The position numbers were made by a program, and so were the translations under genes. The notes below the pieces were generated by a model that searched no databases, was not told the DNA's origin, and saw nothing but the letters and a program-made list of their open reading frames with translations. From NCBI GenBank assembly GCA_015494815.1, contig WGAK01000258.1, positions 1-10,700 of the forward strand: 10,700 nucleotides of DNA. Direction: 5' to 3'. This DNA comes from Anaerolineales bacterium. GTDB lineage: Bacteria; Chloroflexota; Anaerolineae; Anaerolineales; DRMV01. Positions 5,699 through 10,700 of this stretch are shown here, piece by piece; positions within the stretch are counted from its first letter, which is position 1, and every line of letters begins with the position of its first letter.

Positions 5699-6829
5699 AT
5701 GGGGCGCTTTTTTGTCTTAATTGTGGATGACCAGCGCGAAGTGGCGCGTCTGGAGCGGGTGAGCCTGGAAGAATTGCTGGGCGAATACCTGGATGTGCGG
5801 GATGTGCCTTCGGGCGAGGAGGCGCTGCTGGAACTGGCCCTGCGGCCCGCGGACCTGCTCATCGTGGACCTGGGTCTGCCGGGCCTGGGCGGCCGGGAAC
5901 TCATCGCCAAGGTGCACCAGACGCATCCCCATGCCCGCTTCATCGTGCTCACCGGCTGGGACGAGGGGAACGCGCGGCGCACCATTCGGGGCTTGCCCGT
6001 GCACGAGGTGCTCTTCAAGCCCGTGAACATTGACGAACTGGTGGCCGCGGTGCGTGACGCCCTGGGTTTGATGGCCGACGACGAAGAGGAGGGCGAAGGC
6101 GGCACCGAGATGCTGTCCTACGAAGAGTCGGATGAACGTCTGGCCGACTTGCTTTCCCAGGCCCGCGACGACACGGGCGTGGACGCGGTGGTGCTGCTGG
6201 ACGACGAAGGGCGGGTGCTGTTGCGCAGCCCCGGCCCCATTCCGCCCGACTTGTTGGAAGAACTGCGCCGCCCGCTGGTCTATTTGCACAACGCGGGGCT
6301 GGATTTGGCCCGCGCGCTGCACCAGCCCGTGCCCGAGCAATTGTTCTTCTTCCGGGGCCTCGAGCGTGAATATGCCCTGGTTTCGGTCGCGTCCTACTAC
6401 ATGCTGTTGTGGTTGCAGCAAACCGATGAGGGCCGGCCCGCGCTGCTCACCCACACGGCCGCCATGCAGGCCACCGTGGCCGGCGTGCGTGACATCCTGG
6501 CCCGCATGGGCATCCTCGAGAGCGCCCGCGCGGGGTCGTTGAGCCAGGCGCGGGACGAAACCCTGGCCGAGGCGCCGCTGCCCGGCACAGGCGACCTGCC
6601 CGACGAAACCGTGGAAACCTCGGAACTGGAGATAGACGAACAGGTGGCCGCGTTGTTGGAGAATTTGGGCGAATGGAACCCCGACGCCGCGGAGGTGGAC
6701 CCCGACGCGTTTTGGCAAGAGGCGGCCAGCCACAAGGGCACCGACTTGTTGCGCATTGACGCAGACGCGTTGTCGTATGAAGAGGCCCGACGCCTGGGCC
6801 TGGTGCCCGATTCCGATTTGGACATCTGA
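5699..6829 (+). CDS. Orphan response regulator: receiver plus Roadblock/LC7-like domain
   Basis: A 376-aa cytoplasmic signalling protein. Residues 4-125 form a canonical CheY-like receiver: acidic pocket Asp10/Asp11 (VLIVDDQ), phospho-acceptor Asp57 (LLIVDLGLPG), Thr85 and Lys108 (FKP). A short acidic linker (about 127-138) follows. Residues 145-275 (LADLL...TGVDAVVLLDDEGRVLLRS...) have the pattern of Roadblock/LC7 (MglB-like) domains, which dimerise and in MglB act on a small Ras-like GTPase. The acidic C-terminal tail (about 300-376) has no recognised domain. No DNA-binding output domain is seen, so the output is probably protein-protein contact. ATG 5699 is chosen because GGGAG at 5688-5692 precedes it and the receiver begins at once; upstream in-frame starts lie before the promoter. 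No histidine kinase or MglA-type GTPase is adjacent. The receiver is certain; the Roadblock call is by pattern only. Confidence 0.88.
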   Translation: MGRFFVLIVDDQREVARLERVSLEELLGEYLDVRDVPSGEEALLELALRPADLLIVDLGLPGLGGRELIAKVHQTHPHARFIVLTGWDEGNARRTIRGLPVHEVLFKPVNIDELVAAVRDALGLMADDEEEGEGGTEMLSYEESDERLADLLSQARDDTGVDAVVLLDDEGRVLLRSPGPIPPDLLEELRRPLVYLHNAGLDLARALHQPVPEQLFFFRGLEREYALVSVASYYMLLWLQQTDEGRPALLTHTAAMQATVAGVRDILARMGILESARAGSLSQARDETLAEAPLPGTGDLPDETVETSELEIDEQVAALLENLGEWNPDAAEVDPDAFWQEAASHKGTDLLRIDADALSYEEARRLGLVPDSDLDI

Positions 6830-6852
6830 CCCTGGGCGCGGACCCGCCGGAT

Positions 6853-6880
6853 ACGCCCCGGCTCGCTGCGGCCGGGGCGT
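6853..6880. terminator. Bidirectional terminator between response regulator and rhomboid genes
   Basis: ACGCCCCGGC (6853-6862) pairs with GCCGGGGCGT (6871-6880), ten perfect pairs around an 8-nt loop. It sits between two convergent genes, 23 bases after the plus-strand stop and 13 bases past the minus-strand stop. The plus-strand tail is TGTCGTGTCGG. Confidence 0.7.
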
Positions 6881-6893
6881 TGTCGTGTCGGGC

Positions 6894-7703
6894 TCAACGC
6901 CCGACCGCGTACACGGCCAGCACCGCCACCAGCCACAGCACGGCCACGGCGGCATACCACCTCGCGGGCGAGTGCTCGTCGTGCAATTGCAGCGGCATGA
7001 TGCGCTTGAGGAAGAAGGCGGCTTTTTCTTGCTCGCTCAGGGCTTCGAAGGGATAGGGCTGCAGTTTCCAGCGCGGGCCGCCGACCAGAATGAGCAACAG
7101 GCCGCCCAACGCGCCGCCCACATGCCCCCACAGGTCTACCTGGGGCAGGAAACTGGCCAGCATGTTGAGGGTCAGCAGGCCCAGCAGGTTCTGGTACAGG
7201 CGTTGCCCCCACAGCCCCATCAGCGGGCGATGGCGTTGCACCAGCACCATCAGACCTACCATCAGGCCGAAGAGGGCCGACGACGCGCCCACGCTGCCGT
7301 ATGGCGTGAGGATGGCCGAAAGTGCGTTCCCCCACAGGCCGCCCGTGAGGTAGAGGGCCAGGAACCGCTTGTGGCCCAGCAGGTCCTCCAGGGTGGGGCC
7401 GAACAGGTACAGCGCGTACATGTTGAGCCCCAGGTGGACCAGGTTCGCGTGCACCAGGACGGGCGTCCACAGCCGCCACCATTGCCCCGTGTGGACAATG
7501 TAGACGGCGGGGACCTTCATCAGCCAGCGGGTGATGAGGAAATCTCCCCACAAGGAGCCGAGGGCCTGGTCGGCAAGCCACAGCAGCACCGAGAGGGTCA
7601 GCGTACTCCAGGTCACCCAGGGCACGCCGCGCTTCAAATACACGCGCGCGTGACGGGGCTGCCAGGCGGCATAGGGCGTGTTGTCGGGGCGGATGATGTC
7701 CAT
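6894..7703 (-). CDS. Rhomboid family intramembrane serine protease
   Basis: A 269-aa polytopic membrane protein that would cleave transmembrane substrates within the bilayer. Family landmarks are present in order: the GQWWRLWTPVLVH loop (73-85), the HxxxN motif His90...Asn94 in VHLGLNMYAL, the catalytic serine motif GASSALFG with Ser141 (usual form GxSG), and the catalytic histidine His194 in DLWGHVGGALGG. About six core membrane helices lie between 30 and 208. A soluble linker (211-247) and an extra C-terminal helix (about 249-267) follow. The start is ATG at 7703 on the minus strand, with GAGGTGA (7708-7714) just upstream; a longer open frame to 8534 only overlaps the SDR gene and is not used. 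It is divergent from the SDR gene, sharing a palindromic -10 box. The substrate is unknown; rhomboids are often chromosomally isolated, as here. Confidence 0.92.
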   Translation of the reverse strand: MDIIRPDNTPYAAWQPRHARVYLKRGVPWVTWSTLTLSVLLWLADQALGSLWGDFLITRWLMKVPAVYIVHTGQWWRLWTPVLVHANLVHLGLNMYALYLFGPTLEDLLGHKRFLALYLTGGLWGNALSAILTPYGSVGASSALFGLMVGLMVLVQRHRPLMGLWGQRLYQNLLGLLTLNMLASFLPQVDLWGHVGGALGGLLLILVGGPRWKLQPYPFEALSEQEKAAFFLKRIMPLQLHDEHSPARWYAAVAVLWLVAVLAVYAVGR

Positions 7704-7738
7704 AGGCTCACCTCGACCTGGGGGAAGCGCGTTTTTGC

Positions 7739-7748
7739 GATTATAATC
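7739..7748. promoter_or_regulatory. Palindromic -10 element shared by divergent rhomboid and SDR genes
   Basis: GATTATAATC is a perfect 10-bp palindrome. It gives TATAAT on the plus strand (7742-7747) for the SDR gene and TATAAT on the minus strand (7745-7740) for the rhomboid gene. Predicted starts near 7754 (+) and 7733 (-) leave leaders of about 23 and 30 bases, each with a good ribosome binding site. No convincing -35 is visible on either side. Divergent promoters with a symmetric -10 are an established bacterial arrangement. Confidence 0.65.
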
Positions 7749-7776
7749 CAAAGCACCCCCCTTGAGGAGGCGTTCG

Positions 7777-8529
7777 ATGAGCCGTTGGGCTTTGGTAACC
7801 GGCGCGGCCCGAGGCATCGGCCGGGCCATTGCCGACGCGTTCCAGCGCCGAGGCTGGCAGGTCATCGGCTGGGACCGACAACCCCCGGCCGGCCCGCGGC
7901 CGGCGTGGACCTTCATGGCCGTGGATGTGGCCGACGCGGCCGCGGTGGCCGCGAGCATGGACGCGGTGGCCCGCCACACGCCGCGGCTGCACGCGTTGGT
8001 GAACAACGCCGCGGTGCAATTGGCCAAGCCGTTGGTCGCCACCACGCCCGAAGAGTGGGACGCGCTCATGGCCGTGAACTTGCGCGGGCCCTTCGTGGTC
8101 AGCCGGGCCGCGTATCCGCTGCTGCGCGCCGCGGGAGACGCGGCGGTGGTGCATGTGGCTTCGGTGCACGCGCTGGCGACCTCGGCCAACATCGCCGCGT
8201 ACGCGGCCAGCAAGGGCGGGCTGCTGGCCCTCACCCGCGCCATGGCCATCGAGTGGGCCCCCGCGGGCATTCGGGTCAACGCGGTGCTGCCCGGCGCGGT
8301 GGACACGGCCATGCTGCGCGCGGGCTTGCAGCGCGGCCACCTGCAGGCGGACGCGGTGGAGGCCCAACTGGCCGAACTGGCCCGGCGCACCGTTTTGGGG
8401 CGGGTGGGCGCGCCCGAAGACATCGCGGCCGCGGTGCTGTTCCTGGCCGACCCGAGCCAGTCCGCGTTCATGACCGGCCATGGGCTGGTGGTGGACGGCG
8501 GCGCGACCATCCGCTTGAGCACGGAGTGA
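7777..8529 (+). CDS. Short-chain dehydrogenase/reductase (SDR)
   Basis: A 250-aa classical SDR with a Rossmann fold and NAD(P)-dependent oxidoreductase activity. Visible are the cofactor motif TGAARGIG (8-15), NNAA (76-79), Asn101 in VNLRG, and the catalytic Ser129, Tyr142 and Lys146 (YAASK). PG at 172-173 and the C-terminal GHGLVVDGG are also typical of the FabG-like classical group. Asp33 at the end of the second strand favours NAD over NADP, by the general family rule. The substrate is not predictable; sugar or alcohol dehydrogenase or 3-oxoacyl reductase activities are all possible. ATG 7777 is preferred over the in-frame TTG at 7762 because GAGGAGG (7764-7770) fits it. The following DUF115 gene starts 3 bases after the stop, so the pair is an operon. 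Transcription comes from the symmetric -10 box at 7739-7748. Confidence 0.93.
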   Translation: MSRWALVTGAARGIGRAIADAFQRRGWQVIGWDRQPPAGPRPAWTFMAVDVADAAAVAASMDAVARHTPRLHALVNNAAVQLAKPLVATTPEEWDALMAVNLRGPFVVSRAAYPLLRAAGDAAVVHVASVHALATSANIAAYAASKGGLLALTRAMAIEWAPAGIRVNAVLPGAVDTAMLRAGLQRGHLQADAVEAQLAELARRTVLGRVGAPEDIAAAVLFLADPSQSAFMTGHGLVVDGGATIRLSTE

Positions 8530-8532
8530 GCC

Positions 8533-9345
8533 ATGCCTGCCTGGACGCGAACCCTGGCCCGCTATGTGCCGGCGTGGGCCTTGCCCTGGCTACGCGCGGC
8601 CTATCTCAAAGCCCTCTGGCTGCCGCAATGGCCCGCGGCGCGCTGGCATCCCTGGCGCCGCGAGAGCCGGCGTCGTCTGGCCGCGCTCAAAGACCGCTAT
8701 CGGGGGCACCGGGCCTTCATTTTGGGCAACGGCCCCAGTTTGCGGCGCACCGATGTGCAGAAGTTGCGGGGGGAGTTTACCTTCGGCCTCAACCGGGTGT
8801 ACCTGGCCTTTCCGCAGTGGGGCTTTCGCACCACCTTTTTGGTCTCGGTCAACGACCTGGTCATCGAGCAGTGCGCCGCGGACCTGCAAGCCCTGGACAT
8901 GCCCAAATTCCTCACCTGGCGCGCCCGCCGCTTTGTGCCCCTGGATGCGCACACCACCTTCTTGTTCACCACCTACATGGACCCCACCTTCGCCACCGAC
9001 GCGCGCGGGCGCTTGTGGGAAGGCGCCACGGTCACTTATGTGGCGTTGCAGTTGGCCTTTCACATGGGCTTCGACCCCGTGATTCTGGTGGGGGTGGACC
9101 ATCGTTTCGAGACCCAGGGCCCGGCCAACCAGACCGTGGTCTCCGAAGGCGACGACCCCAATCACTTCTTGCCGCATTATTTCGGCCGTGGCTTTCGCTG
9201 GCAGTTGCCCGACCTGGTGACTTCGGAGTACGCCTACCGCCTGGCCCGGCAGGCGTATGAGCGGGCCGGGCGACGGGTGTTGGACGCCACCATTGACGGC
9301 CGGTTGCAGGTGTTCCCCAAGGTGGCGTATGAGGACTTGTTTTGA
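8533..9345 (+). CDS. DUF115 / MptE-like protein (6-hydroxymethylpterin diphosphokinase-like)
   Basis: A 270-aa protein with the DUF115 signature: FILGNGPSL at 62-70 forming the nucleotide-binding loop, GLNRVYL at 85-91, ILVGVDHRF at 184-192, and HFLPHYFG at 211-218. The N-terminal 55 residues are Trp/Arg-rich and amphipathic and may contact a membrane or partner. The family includes archaeal MptE (6-hydroxymethyl-7,8-dihydropterin pyrophosphokinase). Many bacterial members lie in surface-polysaccharide or glycosylation loci and share the GNGPSL fold with sialyltransferase-like enzymes, so a glycan or nucleotide-sugar role is equally likely. The start at 8533 lies 3 bases after the SDR stop, and GGAGTGA overlapping that stop serves as ribosome binding site; the two are probably translationally coupled. 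A terminator follows at 9386. Family assignment is firm; the reaction is not. Confidence 0.85.
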   Translation: MPAWTRTLARYVPAWALPWLRAAYLKALWLPQWPAARWHPWRRESRRRLAALKDRYRGHRAFILGNGPSLRRTDVQKLRGEFTFGLNRVYLAFPQWGFRTTFLVSVNDLVIEQCAADLQALDMPKFLTWRARRFVPLDAHTTFLFTTYMDPTFATDARGRLWEGATVTYVALQLAFHMGFDPVILVGVDHRFETQGPANQTVVSEGDDPNHFLPHYFGRGFRWQLPDLVTSEYAYRLARQAYERAGRRVLDATIDGRLQVFPKVAYEDLF

Positions 9346-9385
9346 GGCCGGGCCCGGCCGCGGCGGAGCCGGTTCCCCCATGCAA

Positions 9386-9411
9386 AACGCCGCGCTCAGA
9401 CGCGCGGCGTT
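9386..9411. terminator. Bidirectional terminator between DUF115 and DUF35 genes
   Basis: AACGCCGCGC (9386-9395) pairs with GCGCGGCGTT (9402-9411), ten perfect pairs around the 6-nt loop TCAGAC. On the plus strand the tail is GGTCGGTTCGG. On the minus strand the stem ends GCGTTTTGCATGG, a short U-run. It lies between two convergent genes and can serve both. Confidence 0.75.
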
Positions 9412-9435
9412 GGTCGGTTCGGCCGTTGGCCGGGC

Positions 9436-9849
9436 TCAGGCGTTCGCGGCAGCCCGTACCCGCGGGCGGAATTTGTAGCCGTACACGATGACGCCCCGCT
9501 CGCCCCGGTCGGTGCGCAGTCGGCGGGTGACCATCTCCACGGGCATACCGATGGCGGGGGGCTCATCGCCCAGGTCGGTGAGTTGCGCGGTCACGGTGGG
9601 GCCCTCTTCCAGGCGCACCAGGGCCACCACATAGGGCGCCTGGTCTGCGAAGGCCGCGGGGGGCTGGGTGACGGTGGTGAAGGCCACCACTTCGCCCCGG
9701 CCTGAGAAGGCGTAGGTGGTCTTGGCCTCGGCCTTGCACACCGGGCACACATCCCGCGGGGGGAAGAGTTTGGCGCCGCACGACGGGCACACCTCGCCCA
9801 CCAGGGCATAACGTTGCCGCTTCAAACGCCAATGGCGAGGGACTTCCAT
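9436..9849 (-). CDS. Zn-ribbon/OB-fold DUF35 protein
   Basis: A 137-aa protein with an N-terminal rubredoxin-like zinc ribbon, CPSCG...CPVC, using Cys21, Cys24, Cys35 and Cys38. An OB-fold follows from about residue 47 (FSGRGEVVAFTTVTQPP) to about 115. DUF35 proteins bind acyl-CoA and bridge thiolase and HMG-CoA synthase in archaeal-type mevalonate pathways, or act as partners of bacterial thiolase-like enzymes and dehydratases. No such partner gene is in this window, so its target is unknown. The start ATG at 9849 is set by a near-ideal ribosome binding site AGGAGGTGA (9853-9861) with 3 bases between. It has its own -10 box (TATAAA, 9895-9900) and lies 81 bases after the C39-like gene on the same strand. 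Confidence 0.9.
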   Translation of the reverse strand: MEVPRHWRLKRQRYALVGEVCPSCGAKLFPPRDVCPVCKAEAKTTYAFSGRGEVVAFTTVTQPPAAFADQAPYVVALVRLEEGPTVTAQLTDLGDEPPAIGMPVEMVTRRLRTDRGERGVIVYGYKFRPRVRAAANA

Positions 9850-9894
9850 GGTTCACCTCCTGCACGCGCGCGGGGAAGGCCCGCAGCACCCCCT

Positions 9895-9900
9895 TTTATA
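9895..9900 (-). promoter_or_regulatory. Promoter -10 box of the DUF35 gene
   Basis: On the minus strand this reads TATAAA (context CCTATAAAAGG). The predicted start near 9888 leaves a leader of about 38 bases before ATG 9849. The -35 region is weak and overlaps a direct repeat at 9912-9928. Confidence 0.5.
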
Positions 9901-9911
9901 GGCGCGCGGGG

Positions 9912-9928
9912 CTCTCAAAAACTCTCAA
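9912..9928 (-). repeat. Direct heptamer repeat in the DUF35 promoter
   Basis: On the minus strand TTGAGAG-TTT-TTGAGAG, two identical heptamers exactly 10 bp apart, one helical turn. It covers the -35 region of the DUF35 promoter and begins 2 bases after the stop codon of the C39-like gene. It could be an operator for a regulator binding one face of the helix, or chance. Confidence 0.4.
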
Positions 9929-9930
9929 GT

Positions 9931-10700
9931 TCACGCCGAGGGCAGCAGCGCCACCGTGGGCAGGGTTTCGGCCTGCCGGGTGCCCAAGGCCTGGGGGATG
10001 TCGCTCAGCCACAGGGCCGTGTAGCGCTGATAGGCGAAGTAGCGGCGCCCCCACCAGGCGTACAGCGCGTCGGTGCTCCACACTCGAAACGCAGGGCGTC
10101 CGGTGTAAGGCGCGGGGTGGCCGGGGTCCAGCAGATACCAGTGGTCGGTTGCGGGGTCGTAGCCCACGACCACGACGGTGTGGGGCATGCCGTTGGGCCA
10201 GACGCCGTAAATCATGGTGGGGTAGCCTTGTCGCAGGTTGCGGGCCAGACAATCGGCCTGGCAGCGGCCTTGCAGGTGCACGCGCCAGGGCTGCGGCTGG
10301 CCGTGACGCACGAACGCGCGCGCCAGGCAGCGCAGCGCGGCCGCGGCCCGCCCCGGCGGGAGCGCGCCCACGAAGGGCACGCGGTAGAAGCCCAGGCCGT
10401 ACAGCGGGGCCCGGTCCATGGCCCGCGCCAGCGCGGGGTAGGGCACATGCACCTGCCGGTGACCGGCCAGGGTGAGAGCCTGGTGAATCAGCATGGCCGT
10501 GCAGGCCACCGCGCAGTCGTTGGGCGTGGTTTGGCGTCCGTCGTATTGGTGCTGGTGGGTGCCCAACAAAGTGGTGGGCGTCAGGCGGCCCAACCACAGG
10601 GGCGGGCCGGTGTAGGAGGGCGGCCGGGGCGTTTGCGGCCGTCCATACCACAAGCGGTCCAGCCAGGCGCCGATGCGGGCGCGCAGCGAGGCCCCTGTCA
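9931..10700 (-). CDS. C39-like (papain-fold) peptidase family protein, 5' end outside the window
   Basis: A partial gene with the stop at 9931-9933. The frame is open to the right edge, where codons read ...ASLRARIGAWLDRLWYG, so the start is beyond 10700; the TTG at 10653 is only an in-frame codon. Counting from that TTG, the catalytic cysteine is probably Cys47 in TTPNDCAVACTAM (codon 10513-10515). The histidine is His158 in MPHTVVVVGYD (codon 10180-10182) and the aspartate Asp176 in LLDPGH. This order Cys...His...Asp and the HxVVVxGYD pattern fit the peptidase C39/C39-like family, which includes bacteriocin-leader proteases and many uncharacterised cell-surface or cytosolic hydrolases. Several other cysteines (51, 110, 131, 135) could form disulfides or a metal site. 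No ABC transporter or small leader-peptide gene is seen next to it, so a bacteriocin role is not supported. DUF35 lies downstream with its own promoter. Confidence 0.75.
   Translation of the reverse strand, partial: TGASLRARIGAWLDRLWYGRPQTPRPPSYTGPPLWLGRLTPTTLLGTHQHQYDGRQTTPNDCAVACTAMLIHQALTLAGHRQVHVPYPALARAMDRAPLYGLGFYRVPFVGALPPGRAAAALRCLARAFVRHGQPQPWRVHLQGRCQADCLARNLRQGYPTMIYGVWPNGMPHTVVVVGYDPATDHWYLLDPGHPAPYTGRPAFRVWSTDALYAWWGRRYFAYQRYTALWLSDIPQALGTRQAETLPTVALLPSA

Noticed and set aside
7762..7776. TTG at 7762 as start of the SDR gene.
   Set aside because: It overlaps the GAGGAGG ribosome binding site for ATG 7777, and the Rossmann strand begins directly after that ATG.
6756..9260. An 834-codon open frame on the plus strand.
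   Set aside because: It runs antisense through the rhomboid gene and out of frame through the response regulator end, SDR and DUF115 genes, all of which have clear family motifs. Its protein is Arg/Gly/His-rich with no domain pattern. It is an artefact of high GC.
9346..9359. Perfect 14-bp palindrome GGCCGGGCCCGGCC just after the DUF115 stop.
   Set aside because: It has no loop and is made only of G and C in a very GC-rich region. The neighbouring stem at 9386-9411 is the better terminator.
10651..10653. TTG at 10653 as true start of the C39-like gene.
   Set aside because: The frame stays open to the window edge with plausible helical residues and no ribosome binding site near the TTG. The gene most likely starts beyond 10700.
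1..10700. tRNA, rRNA, CRISPR array, insertion sequence or phage genes.
   Set aside because: I saw no cloverleaf, spaced repeat series, transposase motif or flanking target duplication. All long stretches are explained by the listed genes.

Overview
The window is very GC-rich and densely packed, with GC-hairpin terminators and near-consensus TATAAT -10 boxes that have little visible -35. This composition, the close family resemblance of the class III aminotransferase, and the mix of an octaheme cytochrome, a DUF35 Zn-ribbon protein and a DUF115 protein suggest a free-living Chloroflexota bacterium (Anaerolineae-like), perhaps thermophilic or from an anoxic setting. That placement is inference; no rRNA or marker gene is present. 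I see no tRNA, rRNA, CRISPR array, transposase or integrase.

Left (1-1405): a strong hairpin, then two adjacent + strand genes of unknown function. The second looks like a fusion of two small uncharacterised domains.

Centre-left (1406-3986): a respiratory operon. A regulatory region carries a CRP/FNR-type palindrome (HcpR-like, TTGTGA-N6-TCACTA) about 42 bp upstream of a plausible start point. It precedes an eight-CxxCH octaheme cytochrome c of the tetrathionate reductase family and a four-helix b-type cytochrome. Together they would form a quinol-to-octaheme electron path that reduces tetrathionate, nitrite or hydroxylamine on the outer face of the membrane. A GC hairpin ends the operon.

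Centre (4127-6880): two single-gene units, each with its own TATAAT box and hairpin terminator. One is a PLP class III aminotransferase of the acetylornithine/4-aminobutyrate group. The other is an orphan response regulator with a receiver domain and a Roadblock/LC7-like domain.

Centre-right (6894-9345): a divergent pair. A rhomboid intramembrane protease (minus) and an SDR oxidoreductase (plus) share a perfectly palindromic -10 element, GATTATAATC. The SDR is followed 3 bp later by a DUF115 (MptE-like) protein, forming a two-gene operon.

Right (9386-10700): a bidirectional terminator, then two minus-strand genes. One is a Zn-ribbon/OB-fold DUF35 protein with its own promoter. The other is a C39-like papain-fold peptidase whose 5' end lies beyond the window.

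The most interesting signals are the HcpR/CRP-like site placed for class II activation of the octaheme operon, the shared symmetric -10 between rhomboid and SDR, the receiver-Roadblock regulator, and a recurring TTGGTCG tail near intergenic hairpins.
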